A stretch of 64,000 nucleotides of DNA from the NCBI RefSeq assembly GCF_016917755.1, contig NZ_CP070326.1, positions 3,472,001 through 3,536,000 on the forward strand. Direction: 5' to 3'. The stretch comes from Streptomyces noursei. GTDB taxonomy: Bacteria; Actinomycetota; Actinomycetes; Streptomycetales; Streptomycetaceae. The first letter of the stretch is position 1. Every line of letters starts with the position of its first letter. The translations under genes and the position numbers were made by a program. Below, one piece after another: positions 8,462-17,287 of this stretch. The notes beneath the pieces are model-generated. The model was not told the origin of the DNA, made no database searches, and saw only the letters and a list, made by a program, of their open reading frames with translations.

Positions 8462-10968
8462 CAGCAGGACACCGCCTTGCCGTCGGCGCCGGTGGCCCCG
8501 CGGGTGAACCGGGGGTGGATCAATCCGACGCAGGTGTACGGGAGTTCGTCGACCTCCTCGACGGGCACGCCGCGCTGTTCGGCCAGCAGGCGGACGTGGT
8601 CGAGGTCGCTGCCGGCGCCGCGCCGGGCGAGGATCCGCCAGGGCACCCGGCGCAGCAGGACCCGGGTGGTCTCGCCGACGCCGGGTTTGACGAGGTTGAT
8701 GTCGTGGATGCCGTACTCCGCGCTGATCCGCTCGACGGCCGCCCAGCCCGCCCAGGTCGGGGTGCGGTCGGCGGCGGCCAGTTTCCGCACGTCGTCGGCG
8801 ACCGCGTCGGCGACCTCGGTGAAGCGGGCGGCGACGGTGTCCAGGAACTCCGCCGACAGGTCGGCGCCGGCCAGTTCGCGGTAGAACTTGGCGCCGTGGA
8901 AGTCGTCCGGTCCGACCAGGTCGGCGCGGAGGACGGTGCGCGAGACCAGCCCGGAGACGGTGGAGTTCAGGCAGGCGGACGGGATGAGGAAGTCGTCCCG
9001 GGTGCCGTAGGTCGTCACGCAGCCGCCGGGGTCGGCGAGCACCGCGATCCGCGGGTCGAAGCCGGGGCCCTCGGCGGAGCCGGGATAGTCCGTGAAGTCG
9101 GCCAGCGCGCCGGCGAGTTCGCGGGTGATCGCGCCCTTGCCCGTCCAGCCGTCCACGAACACCGCGTCCGCCGGGTCGTGGTGGGCGGCCAGCCAGCGCA
9201 GGGCGGTGGTGTCGATGCCCCGGCCGCGGACGATGGAGACGGCGTAGTGCGGCAGATCCAGGCCGCGGGTGTGCGCGGCCCAGCGGCGCATCAGGATGCC
9301 GACGGGGGTGCCGGCCCGGGCCAGCGAGACCAGGACCGGGCGGGGGCCCCGCTCGGCGAGGACGGTCTCGGTGACCGTCCCGACGGCGCGGGCGATCCGG
9401 CCGGCCGAGGCGTCCAGCGCGGCGTGGAACAGCTCCTGGTACTCCTCGCTGGGCTGGTACTCGACCGGCAGCGACTCCGCGTAGTGGGCGCCGCCGCGCT
9501 GGATCGCCTCCTCGCGCTCCTCGGTGGGCGCCTCCAACGTGACGTCGGACAGGTCCTGGAGCAGCCAGCCGACCTCCTCGGGGGCGTAGGAGGAGAACGC
9601 CGGGCCACGCAGCGGGCCTGGGAGCGAGTCGCGCAGCGGGCCGGGGAGCGCACCGCGCGGGGTGTGGGCGGGGACGACGGCCAGCAGCAGCCGGTCGGTG
9701 TGGCCGGCGAGCCGGTCCAGGAGGCCGCCGGGGGCGTGCAGTTCGGGCCGGTCGCCGGCCGAGTCGACGACCGCGACGACGGCGTCGAAGCGGCGCCGCG
9801 GGTCGCTGCCGGGGGCGACGTTGTAGGCGTAGCGCTCCCCCGGGCCGTCCGCCGGGCGGTCGTGGGCGGGGAACGCCAGCCGGGTGCGGATGGCGTAGCC
9901 GGGGTCGTCCACGGCGAGCACCGGCGAGCGGGTGGTGGTCGAGAAGCGGACGGTCGCGCCGGTCCCGGCGACGTGCGCGTCCAGGGCTCCGGCCAGGCGC
10001 AGCGGGGCGTACATCAGCTCCTCGTTGCCGAGGACGAGGATGCGGCGGGCGGCGCCGAGGTGCCCGGCGAGCCGCTCGGCCATGGCGGGCAGGTGCTCCT
10101 CCAGGAGCGCGCGGTGGGCCGGGGTGAAGCCGTGCCGTCCGCCGTCGGGCAGTCCGGCGGGCCAGCCGAGGTCGACGCGCACCGCCCGCGGGGGCGCGGC
10201 CGCGCCGCTCCCGGGGAGCGCGGGCGGCTCCTCGTGGGCGGCGACCAGTGCCCGGCCGCGCTCCAACACGTCGTCGGGCAGCTGGACGTCGCCGTCGGCC
10301 AGCGCCACCAGGTCGACGCGGGCGCCCAGTTCGGCGGCGAACTCCGCCAGCCGCCCGCGGTCCGCGGCGGAGCGCATGTCCACCAGGGCGACGACGACGT
10401 ACCGCGTCCGCGGATGGCGGGCGTGCAGCGCCCGGATGGTGTTCAGCACCGTCCGCCCGGTGGAGAACTCGTCGTCGACGAGGACCAGGGGGCCGTCGCC
10501 GGCGAGCAGGGTGCGGTCCTCGGGGAGCAGCAGGTGCGAGGTGGCGTGGCTGTGCTCCTCCTCGAAGCCGGCGGTGTGCGGGACGCCCGGGACCGGGCGG
10601 CGGGTGGAGTGCAGGTACGGCGCGAGCGCCAGCCCGTCGGCGACCGAGTGGCCCAGCCCGGTGGCGGTCTCGGCGTAGCCGAGGACGACGGCGCGGGCGG
10701 CGTCGGCGTCGCCGAGCAGCGCGCGCACCCGACGGCCCAGCCCGACGCCGGCGCCGTGCACCACGTCCGGGCGCTGCGGTACGTGCTTGCCGAGCACGTT
10801 GGAGACCAGCAGGTGGGCGCGCTTGGGGTTGCGCCGCAGCGCCAGCCCGAGCAGCTCCGGCAGCTCGTCCCCGCCGCTCAGCGCGACGCCGAGCCGTCCG
10901 GCGACCCACTCTCCCGTCCACACCACGTGCTGCGTCTCCTCCGTCGTCGCGTCCATGCCGTCGTTCAT
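8461..10968 (-). CDS. Ter-module PRTase-TRSP protein fused to StiP/PELOTA protein
   Basis: 835 residues from the ATG at 10968; a GTG at 11019 is an alternative and neither has a strong ribosome site. The N-terminal part (about 1-450) is a phosphoribosyltransferase with the PRPP loop VLVDDEFSTGRT (about 162-173), followed by a TRSP-like domain. The C-terminal part (about 460-835) begins at SSYAPEEVGWLL and matches the start of stand-alone StiP-family proteins. It carries their PRTase-like core (LARAGTPVGILMRRW, VFVDGWTGKGAI) and ends in a PELOTA-like RNA-binding segment (LAEQRGVPVEEVDELPY). In other genomes these are often separate neighbouring genes. The junction holds a repeated LPGPLR linker. 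Together with the CitE-like and HAD genes it should contribute to the proposed nucleoside-like Ter metabolite. Confidence 0.85.
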   Translation of the reverse strand: MNDGMDATTEETQHVVWTGEWVAGRLGVALSGGDELPELLGLALRRNPKRAHLLVSNVLGKHVPQRPDVVHGAGVGLGRRVRALLGDADAARAVVLGYAETATGLGHSVADGLALAPYLHSTRRPVPGVPHTAGFEEEHSHATSHLLLPEDRTLLAGDGPLVLVDDEFSTGRTVLNTIRALHARHPRTRYVVVALVDMRSAADRGRLAEFAAELGARVDLVALADGDVQLPDDVLERGRALVAAHEEPPALPGSGAAAPPRAVRVDLGWPAGLPDGGRHGFTPAHRALLEEHLPAMAERLAGHLGAARRILVLGNEELMYAPLRLAGALDAHVAGTGATVRFSTTTRSPVLAVDDPGYAIRTRLAFPAHDRPADGPGERYAYNVAPGSDPRRRFDAVVAVVDSAGDRPELHAPGGLLDRLAGHTDRLLLAVVPAHTPRGALPGPLRDSLPGPLRGPAFSSYAPEEVGWLLQDLSDVTLEAPTEEREEAIQRGGAHYAESLPVEYQPSEEYQELFHAALDASAGRIARAVGTVTETVLAERGPRPVLVSLARAGTPVGILMRRWAAHTRGLDLPHYAVSIVRGRGIDTTALRWLAAHHDPADAVFVDGWTGKGAITRELAGALADFTDYPGSAEGPGFDPRIAVLADPGGCVTTYGTRDDFLIPSACLNSTVSGLVSRTVLRADLVGPDDFHGAKFYRELAGADLSAEFLDTVAARFTEVADAVADDVRKLAAADRTPTWAGWAAVERISAEYGIHDINLVKPGVGETTRVLLRRVPWRILARRGAGSDLDHVRLLAEQRGVPVEEVDELPYTCVGLIHPRFTRGATGADGKAVSC

Positions 10969-11026
10969 GTCATCGCTCTTGCCTGTCGTGCTTGCGGTCG
11001 TGCTCGGTGCTGGTCCCACGGGGTGC

Positions 11027-12199
11027 TCAGGCCGGTTGGAGGCTGGCGGTGAGCAGCTCCACGAAGCCGATGTCCTCGCGGGCCACGCCGAACACCTCGG
11101 CCCGCAGCAGCGTCCGCTCGGCCCAGGCGCGGTGCGGCTTCACCTCGTTCATCTTGTTGGTGTACGAGGAGCGCAGCACCCCGCCGTCGCCGCGCTCCGG
11201 CCGCAGGATGTCGGTGGCGTCGCTGTACTCCTCGTGGCTGACGACCGACAGCGCGTGCACCGGGGCGACGTGCGAGGGGTGGATGCAGGTCTTGCCCGTC
11301 AGGCCGTTGGCGCGGTCCAGTTCGATCTCGCGCAGCAGGCCGTCCATGGCGTGCTCGATCAGGCTGGTGCGGAGCTCCTCGGCCTGCCCCAGGAACGGGC
11401 TGCGCCGCAGCTGCGGCTTGAACATCCGCTCGTGCAGCCGGAAGTACTCCCACACCGGGCCGGTGACCGTGAAGCCGGTGCCGTCCGCGCGGCCGAGGAC
11501 GTTCACCACGTCGGCGATCACGGAGGCGACGATCTGGACGTCGTAGGCCGTCATGTCGGGGGCCCGGCGCAGGCCGTAGGCGGAGCAGAAGTCGGTGACG
11601 CCCAGGCGCAGGGCGAGCACCCGGTCGCGGTAGCCGCCGACGGTGCGGGCGATGCCCTGCAGGGTCGCGGCCCGGCTCTCCAGATGGAGCAGCTGCGGGG
11701 ACTCCAGGACCGGCATCGCGAACAGCCGTCGCCCGCAGTCGGATTCGGCGGCGGCCAGCGCCTCCAGGAAGGGCACGCCGCGCTCGGCGGTGAACTTGGG
11801 AAGTACGAATCCGGACAGCCTGCGCACGGCCGGCCCCAGGCGGCCCACCAGGTCCGGGATCTGGGCCGGTTCGCGGACGCGGATGAAGAGCAGCGGCAGA
11901 TCCTCGCCACGGTCGGCGGCCTCGTCGAGCAGGGCGAACTGCCGGACGAGGTTCTCCTCGCCGGCCGCCACGTCGCCGTCGCCTATGGAGTCTTCGAGGC
12001 AGAGCACCATGGACGTGACGCCGAGGGCGACCTGCTTGCGGATGTCGGCGGCGAGCCGGGGGCGGGTGGCGGGGCTGTAGAGCGTGGCACCGAGGGCGGC
12101 CGCGAGCGTACGGGCCGAGGAGTCGGCGGTGAACTCCACCGGCTCCTTATGGAACAGCGTCTTCCGAATATCGGGCGGAAGATGCCCAAAGTGCCGCAT
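11027..12199 (-). CDS. HpcH/HpaI aldolase / CitE-like C-C lyase of the Ter module
   Basis: 390 residues. The ATG at 12199 follows GGGGAG. It is a TIM-barrel CitE/HpcH-type lyase: the acidic metal ligand is expected in MVLCLEDSIGDGD, with Arg in FIRVREP and Glu in MPVLESPQLL, and the C-terminal GKTCIHPSHV motif is typical of the citrate-lyase beta family. The protein is longer than CitE (about 290 residues), as for Ter-linked members. It is the first gene of a minus-strand operon with the PRTase-StiP fusion (58 bp gap) and the HAD phosphatase. A carbon-carbon bond reaction in a nucleoside-like pathway is inferred from this linkage only. Confidence 0.87.
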   Translation of the reverse strand: MRHFGHLPPDIRKTLFHKEPVEFTADSSARTLAAALGATLYSPATRPRLAADIRKQVALGVTSMVLCLEDSIGDGDVAAGEENLVRQFALLDEAADRGEDLPLLFIRVREPAQIPDLVGRLGPAVRRLSGFVLPKFTAERGVPFLEALAAAESDCGRRLFAMPVLESPQLLHLESRAATLQGIARTVGGYRDRVLALRLGVTDFCSAYGLRRAPDMTAYDVQIVASVIADVVNVLGRADGTGFTVTGPVWEYFRLHERMFKPQLRRSPFLGQAEELRTSLIEHAMDGLLREIELDRANGLTGKTCIHPSHVAPVHALSVVSHEEYSDATDILRPERGDGGVLRSSYTNKMNEVKPHRAWAERTLLRAEVFGVAREDIGFVELLTASLQPA

Positions 12200-12406
12200 A
12201 CGACTCCCCGTATAAAAGCGGGACCCGGGCACCCCCGCCGTGTCCCACTGTCTGGATCCAGCCGGTAATCGTACGTGCGCGGGGGTGCCGAAAGTTCCCG
12301 CCGGGGCGAAAATCTCGCCATCCTCGGGTGGCGGCCGGGTGTCCGGGAAGCACCGTGCCCGGCCCCCACGTTGTGACCGTCAGCAGAGGGAAGGCAGGAT
12401 TGCCGC

Positions 12407-13585
12407 ATGACGCACGCGATGCTGAAGGGGTCGAACGTCCCCCTCGACGCCACGGCCGTCCGGGCCGTTCTGCGCTGGACGCCGGGCGCCGGCGTCCCCG
12501 ATGTCGACGCCTCGGCCCTGCTGGTGGGACCGGACGGACGCGTGCGCTCCGACGAGGACTTCATCTTCTACAACCAGCCGCGGCACCCCAGCGGCCTGGT
12601 CCGGCACCTGCCCAAGACCCACCGGTCCGACGCGCTGACCGACACCATCGAGGCGGAGCTGACGGCGCTCGACCCCTCGGTGGCGCGGGTGGTGCTCGCC
12701 GCCTCCTCGGACGGCGGCCCGTTCGCCGGCGTGACGGACCTGCGGGTGCTGCTGTACGACGCAGCGGCGCCGGACGGCGAGCCGCTGGCGGTCTTCGACG
12801 TGGCGCCCGAGACGGGCGAGGAGACCGCACTGATCTGCGGGGAGCTGTACCGCCGCGGCGACAGCTGGAAGTTCCGGGCGCTCGGCCAGGGCTACGAGAG
12901 CGGACTGGTCGGCCTGGCCACGGAGTTCGGCATCTCGGTGGACGAGAGCGACGCGTCAGGCGCCGGCCCGGCCGCGGACTCCCCGTCCCCGGAGGCGTCC
13001 GCCGCGGACCCGCAGGGCGAGGCCCCCACCGCCGCCGTGGCGCGCCCCGTGGACGGCGCCCCGCCCGCCGCCGCGCCGGGCCCCGCGCCGTCCGGCCCGG
13101 TTTCCCCGCCGCCCGGCGCCTGGCCCGAGGAGGCGACCGCGCCACCCGTCGGCGGCCCGCAGGCGGATCCGGCGGCGGTCACCCAGCACGTACCGGACCG
13201 GATGCCGGAGCCCTTCTCCGCCGCTCCGCTGCCACCCGCGCCCACCGGCGGCTACGGCTACCCGGCCAACGTCCCGCCCCCGCCGGCCCAGCCCCCGGGC
13301 TCGGCCTCCGAAGGCATGTTTGGCAGCCGAGGCGGAGCGCAGCGGAGCGGCTACCCGGGCCCGCCGCCGCAGCAGCCGCTCTACCCGCAGCAGCCGCCCG
13401 CCTACGGCTATCCCCAGCAGCCGCCGCAGCCCGCCCCGACGGGCTCGGCCTCCGAGGGCATGTTCGGCAGCCGAGGCAGAGCGCACGGGTACCCAGTACC
13501 GCAGCAACCGCCGCAGCCGCAGCCGTTCGTGCCCGATCCGTCGTTCGTCCTGCCGCCCCAGGGGCCGCAGTTCCAGCGCCGCTGA
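12407..13585 (+). CDS. TerD-family protein with long Pro/Gln-rich C-terminus
   Basis: 392 residues. The first 185 residues are a TerD domain: [15 protein letters not shown] and [10 protein letters not shown] match the Ca-binding loops of TerD, and [14 protein letters not shown] is the conserved C-terminal strand region. The rest is disordered, rich in Pro, Ala, Gln and Gly, and contains the element [12 protein letters not shown] twice (near 13297-13335 and 13440-13476). The second copy precedes a PQQPP-rich end. Short TerD paralogues lie nearby on the other strand. It is divergent from the CitE-like operon. TerD proteins bind Ca2+ and take part in tellurite, phage and stress responses. The tail may mediate protein contacts; that is inference. 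Confidence 0.85.
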   Translation: MTHAMLKGSNVPLDATAVRAVLRWTPGAGVPDVDASALLVGPDGRVRSDEDFIFYNQPRHPSGLVRHLPKTHRSDALTDTIEAELTALDPSVARVVLAASSDGGPFAGVTDLRVLLYDAAAPDGEPLAVFDVAPETGEETALICGELYRRGDSWKFRALGQGYESGLVGLATEFGISVDESDASGAGPAADSPSPEASAADPQGEAPTAAVARPVDGAPPAAAPGPAPSGPVSPPPGAWPEEATAPPVGGPQADPAAVTQHVPDRMPEPFSAAPLPPAPTGGYGYPANVPPPPAQPPGSASEGMFGSRGGAQRSGYPGPPPQQPLYPQQPPAYGYPQQPPQPAPTGSASEGMFGSRGRAHGYPVPQQPPQPQPFVPDPSFVLPPQGPQFQRR

Positions 13586-13598
13586 CGCACCGACGGAA

Positions 13599-13642
13599 GC
13601 GGCCGGGGCGCGGGGGGCGTGTGCCCCCCGCGCCCCGGCCGC
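13599..13642. terminator. Bidirectional terminator between convergent TerD genes
   Basis: A perfect 20-bp inverted repeat (13599-13618 with 13623-13642) closes on a GTGT loop. It sits between the stop codons of two convergent genes and lacks a T tract, as is common in Streptomyces. Confidence 0.8.
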
Positions 13643-13669
13643 ACCGGGTCCGCCGGGTCCGCCGGGTCC

Positions 13670-14416
13670 TCAGACCTTCGACTTGTAGCCCCGGCCCCAC
13701 TGGAGCCCCCAGCCGTAGAGCCGGTCGAGCTCGGCCTGGAAGCCGTAGACGTACTTCACCTCGCGGCGCACCGACAGGCCGTCCTTGCCGTTCTCCAGCA
13801 TGAAGACGGCGCAGGAGCGGGCCTGTGGCGCCCGCTCGTCCAGCTTGAGCTCCACCCGCGGGCCGGTGCTCGGGTAGAGCGTGATCACCGCGTGCGTGCG
13901 GTCGAACGCCGGGGTCCCGTCGTAGATGTAGACGAAGATCAGCAGCCGCTTGATCTCGTCGCGGTGGTCGAGGTTGATGTACAGCGTCTCGCCGGAGCCG
14001 GAACCGAACCGGTCGTCGCCGCTGAGCTTGACGAACGGCGGGGCGTTGAGGTCGCCGAGGAAGTCGCCCAGCGGCTGCACCACGCCCTTGCTGCCGTCCT
14101 GGAGCTCGTACATGCAGGCCAGGTCCAGGTCCACGTTGACCACGGCCGGGCCCTGGGCCTGCACGATCTCCGGTTTGAACAGCCTGCTCGGGTTCCGCAG
14201 CAGGCTCGCGGAACGCTGCCCGCCCCGCTCGCCGAAGTCCGAGGTCCGCATCTGCCAGCTCAGATTGACCCGCAGATGGCCGTTGGCCGCCCCCTGCTTC
14301 GTCAGCGAGACGACCGGGTTCCGCTTCGTCAGCTCGACGACGTACGACGCGCCACCGCCGTCGAACTTCGGCGCGTTGCCACGCCACAAGTTCCCCAGGA
14401 ACGACACCTTGCCCAC
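13670..14416 (-). CDS. TerD-superfamily protein, TerA-like
   Basis: 248 residues with a GTG start. The opening KVSFLGNLWRGNAP is followed by VELTKRNPVVSLTKQG, a TerD-fold strand pattern. Later come VNVDLDLACMYEL and GDDRFGSGSGETLYINLD, matching the acidic Ca-binding loops of TerD, and the protein ends in VYGFQAELDRLYGWGLQWGRGYKSKV. It is longer than TerD (about 190 residues) and closer to TerA-like members, which lack a demonstrated enzymatic role. It converges on the Pro-rich TerD gene and is followed upstream by DUF475. I infer a Ca-dependent stress-complex component. Confidence 0.8.
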   Translation of the reverse strand: MGKVSFLGNLWRGNAPKFDGGGASYVVELTKRNPVVSLTKQGAANGHLRVNLSWQMRTSDFGERGGQRSASLLRNPSRLFKPEIVQAQGPAVVNVDLDLACMYELQDGSKGVVQPLGDFLGDLNAPPFVKLSGDDRFGSGSGETLYINLDHRDEIKRLLIFVYIYDGTPAFDRTHAVITLYPSTGPRVELKLDERAPQARSCAVFMLENGKDGLSVRREVKYVYGFQAELDRLYGWGLQWGRGYKSKV

Positions 14417-14507
14417 CCCATAGTTCGGTCCAGGACCACCTACGGGGCGGCCGGTGGGTGTCTCCCCATGGCCGCCCCGCAGAAAGCGTTCCTCAATCAG
14501 AGGCCCG

Positions 14508-15653
14508 TCACACTCCGGATGTCACTTCCGACTGTGCCGACGACTCCGCGCCCGGCTTGCCCTCGCGCCGGTTGCGCAGCACCGACGAGCCGAAGGAGAG
14601 CGCGATCAGGACCACGCCGATCAGGCCGGTGATGACCTCGTGGATCTCGTAGCGGATCGTGACGAGCAGGATGACGCCCAGCGCGCCGATGGCGTAGTGC
14701 GCGCCGTGCTCCAGGTAGACGTAGTCGTCGAGGGTGCCCTTGCGGACCAGGAAGACGGTCAGCGAGCGGATGTACATCGCGCCGATGCCCAGACCCAGGG
14801 CCATCTCGAAGATGTCGTTGGTGATGGCGAACGAGCTGATGACGCCGTCGAAGGAGAACGAGGCGTCGATGACCTCCAGGTAGAGGAACATGAAGAACGC
14901 GGCCTTGCCGGCCAGGCCCACCGCGGCGCCGGTCCCGCTGCCCTTCTTCTCCGCCGCGGCCGGCTCGGCGCCGTCCTCGGCCTCCTCGTCCTCGTCCCCG
15001 TCTTCCAGCCGGCCCTCGAAGTAGCCGGAGATCCCGCCGACGACGAGGTAGGTGATCAGGCCCGCCACGCCGGAGAGCAGGACCGTGGTGGTCTTGTCAC
15101 CGCCGCCGTGCGCGGCGTGCGGCGCCACCGTGACGGCGCTCACCAGCAGCACGACCAGGGCGACGATGACGGAGAGGGTGTCGAGCTTGCCGATCCGGGC
15201 GAGCGGCTTCTCGATCCACGACAGCCACTTGTAGTCGCGGTCCTCGAGGATGAAGTCGAGGAAGATCATCAGCAGGAAGATGCCGCCGAAGGCCGCGATG
15301 GCCGGGTGGGCGCTGGTGACCAGTTCCTGGTAGTGCGCCTTGTCGTTGATGGCGAGTTGGACCGCCTCGATCGGCCCCAGCTTCGCGGTGATCGCGACGA
15401 TGATGACCGGGAAGACCAGCCGCATGCCGAACACCGCGATGAGGATGCCGACGGTGAGGAAGATCTTCTGCCAGAAGGCGTTCATCTTGCGCAGGATGCC
15501 CGCGTTGATGACCGCGTTGTCGAAGGAGAGTGAGATCTCCAGGATGGACAGGATCCCGACGATCGCGAGCCCCTGCCACCCCCAGAGGACGCCGGCCAGG
15601 CCGAGGCCGACCACCGTGACGGCGAACGACCAGCCAAAGGTTTTCAGGAGCAC
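14508..15653 (-). CDS. DUF475 integral membrane protein (TerC-like)
   Basis: 381 residues, GTG start. There are about nine hydrophobic segments. The second contains ISLSFDNAVINAGILRKM, and a later repeat-like segment reads EVIDASFSFDGVISSFA. These paired SFDN/SFDG motifs inside helices are shared by TerC/DUF475 proteins and are candidate metal-ion sites. A charged cytoplasmic loop rich in Asp and Glu (DGDEDEEAEDG) separates the two halves. TerC partners with TerD proteins in tellurite and Mn/Ca-linked membrane functions in other bacteria. Its position among four TerD-family genes supports the same partnership here. Direct transport activity is unproven. Confidence 0.85.
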   Translation of the reverse strand: MLLKTFGWSFAVTVVGLGLAGVLWGWQGLAIVGILSILEISLSFDNAVINAGILRKMNAFWQKIFLTVGILIAVFGMRLVFPVIIVAITAKLGPIEAVQLAINDKAHYQELVTSAHPAIAAFGGIFLLMIFLDFILEDRDYKWLSWIEKPLARIGKLDTLSVIVALVVLLVSAVTVAPHAAHGGGDKTTTVLLSGVAGLITYLVVGGISGYFEGRLEDGDEDEEAEDGAEPAAAEKKGSGTGAAVGLAGKAAFFMFLYLEVIDASFSFDGVISSFAITNDIFEMALGLGIGAMYIRSLTVFLVRKGTLDDYVYLEHGAHYAIGALGVILLVTIRYEIHEVITGLIGVVLIALSFGSSVLRNRREGKPGAESSAQSEVTSGV

Positions 15654-15860
15654 TGCCTACCCAATCCTTCTGTGTGGGTCCCCCGCGCCAGTGCGGGGCG
15701 CTTTGCGAAACGTTGACCCGAAGTGTAGAGCGCGAAGTTTGCGGCCGGGGCGGTCGGCCCCTGCCCGGCCGGAGAGCCGCAGGTCGGAGCCCAGGTCAGC
15801 TGAGGCACGCGCCCCACGGAGCGCGCGGCGCGGCGGTGGACCGCGCCGCGCGCACGGCGC

Positions 15861-16436
15861 TCACGAGACGTCGACCCCGAAGTCCAGGGCGATCCCGCGC
15901 AGTCCGGAGGCGTACCCCTGGCCGACCGCGCGGAACTTCCACTCCCCGTTGCGGCGGTAGACCTCGCCGAAGATCATCGCGGTTTCTCCGGCGGCGTCCT
16001 CGCTGAGGTCGTAGCGGGCGAGCTCGCTGCCGTCGGCCTGGTCGACGATGCGGATGAAGGCGTTGCCGACCTGGCCGAAGCTCTGGCCGCGCAGATCGGC
16101 CTCGTGGATCGAGACCGGGAAGACGATGGCCTCCACCTGCTCGGGGACCTGGGTGAGGTCGACCAGGATCGTCTCGTCGTCGCCCTCCCCCTCGCCGGTG
16201 AGGTTGTCACCGGTGTGCTCGACGGATCCCTCGGGACTCTTGAGGTTGTTGTAGAAGACGAAGTACTCGTCCCCCAGCACCCGGCCCGACCGGCACAGCA
16301 GCGCGCTGGCGTCGAGGTCGAACGGCGCTCCCGTGGTGGACCGCGCGTCCCAGCCGAGGCCGACCGCGATCTGGGTGAGATGCGGAGCGGCCTTGGACAG
16401 GGAGACGTTGCCCCCCTTGGCGAGTGTGACGCCCAT
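15861..16436 (-). CDS. terD: TerD-family calcium-binding stress protein (copy 1)
   Basis: 191 residues; GGGGAGGAA precedes the ATG. The protein is a single TerD domain: [25 protein letters not shown], then the strongly conserved [19 protein letters not shown] and [10 protein letters not shown], which hold the Ca-binding Asp and Asn residues. [18 protein letters not shown] ends the fold. It is very similar to the next gene upstream (16551-17126), so the two are a recent or conserved duplication. TerD proteins are cytosolic, bind Ca2+ and associate with TerC-type membrane proteins; DUF475 is the next gene downstream on this strand. Confidence 0.92.
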   Translation of the reverse strand: MGVTLAKGGNVSLSKAAPHLTQIAVGLGWDARSTTGAPFDLDASALLCRSGRVLGDEYFVFYNNLKSPEGSVEHTGDNLTGEGEGDDETILVDLTQVPEQVEAIVFPVSIHEADLRGQSFGQVGNAFIRIVDQADGSELARYDLSEDAAGETAMIFGEVYRRNGEWKFRAVGQGYASGLRGIALDFGVDVS

Positions 16437-16489
16437 GGTGTTCGTTCCTCCCCGGTGTCGGTGCGGGGCGCGGCTCACGCCCCGAAACG

Positions 16490-16534
16490 CGTCCGGCGCC
16501 GCACTCCCCGGGCAGGGGCGTACGGCGCCGGACG
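16490..16534 (-). terminator. Hairpin after upstream TerD copy
   Basis: CGTCCGGCGCCG (16490-16501) pairs with CGGCGCCGGACG (16523-16534) around a 21-nt loop. It lies 17 bp past the stop of the TerD gene at 16551 and before the next TerD start. Confidence 0.65.
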
Positions 16535-16550
16535 CGGTTGCGCCGTGCGG

Positions 16551-17126
16551 TCAGACGTTGACGCCGAAGTCCTGCGCGATGCCGCGCAGGCCCGAGGCGT
16601 AGCCCTGACCGATGGCGCGGAACTTCCACTCCGCGCCGTTGCGGTACAGCTCGCCGAAGACCATGGCGGTCTCGGTCGAGGCGTCCTCGCTCAGGTCGTA
16701 GCGCGCCAACTCCTTGCCGTCGGCCTGGTTGACCACGCGGATGTAGGCGTTGCGGACCTGGCCGAAGCTCTGCTGGCGGGTCTCGGCGTCGTAGATCGAC
16801 ACCGGGAACACGATCTTGCTGACGTCGGCGGGGACACCGGCGAGGTTCACCTTGATGGCCTCGTCGTCGCCCTCGCCCTCACCGGTGGTGTTGTCGCCGG
16901 TGTGCTCGACCGAACCGCACGGGCTCTTGAGGTTGTTGAAGAACACGAAGTTCTGGTCGTTGGCGACCTTGCCCTGGTCATTCGTCAGCAGGGCGCTGGC
17001 GTCCAGGTCGAAGTCCGTACCGGTGGTGGTACGCGCGTCCCAGCCCAGACCGACGAGAACGGCGGTCAGATTGGGGGCTTCCTTCGTCAGCGAGACGTTG
17101 CCGCCCTTGCTGAGGCTGACTCCCAC
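16551..17126 (-). CDS. terD: TerD-family calcium-binding stress protein (copy 2)
   Basis: 191 residues; the GTG at 17126 is set by GGGAGGA upstream. Motifs are [47 protein letters not shown] and [10 protein letters not shown], with the acidic Ca-binding residues intact. It differs from copy 1 mainly in surface positions, including Cys in place of Glu in KSPCGS. It has its own terminator and so may be expressed separately from copy 1. In other streptomycetes tandem TerD genes lie beside ahpE and DUF3052, as here. Role: Ca-linked stress response; partner DUF475 is inferred. Confidence 0.92.
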   Translation of the reverse strand: MGVSLSKGGNVSLTKEAPNLTAVLVGLGWDARTTTGTDFDLDASALLTNDQGKVANDQNFVFFNNLKSPCGSVEHTGDNTTGEGEGDDEAIKVNLAGVPADVSKIVFPVSIYDAETRQQSFGQVRNAYIRVVNQADGKELARYDLSEDASTETAMVFGELYRNGAEWKFRAIGQGYASGLRGIAQDFGVNV

Positions 17127-17287
17127 GAGTCCTCCCGTAGATTCGAGGGGTACGTCAAGATGTGCGCCCCCATCGTGCATGGCATCGGATCAACGATTTG
17201 ATCCTAGTGACCGGTTCCCACCGAATGCAGAAATCGCACATGGATCTTGACGGATGTCCGGCGCCGCGCCCTGCGTGGCGAAAGGAC

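Noticed and set aside
7631..10921. A long open frame running through both the HAD gene and the PRTase gene in another register
   Set aside because: It is Arg/Pro-rich, matches no family and is antiphase to genes with clear catalytic motifs; it is a GC-bias artefact.
12407..17126. Specific tellurite-resistance function for the TerD/DUF475 genes
   Set aside because: Only domain content supports it; in streptomycetes such genes are widespread and their link to tellurite is not shown by sequence.
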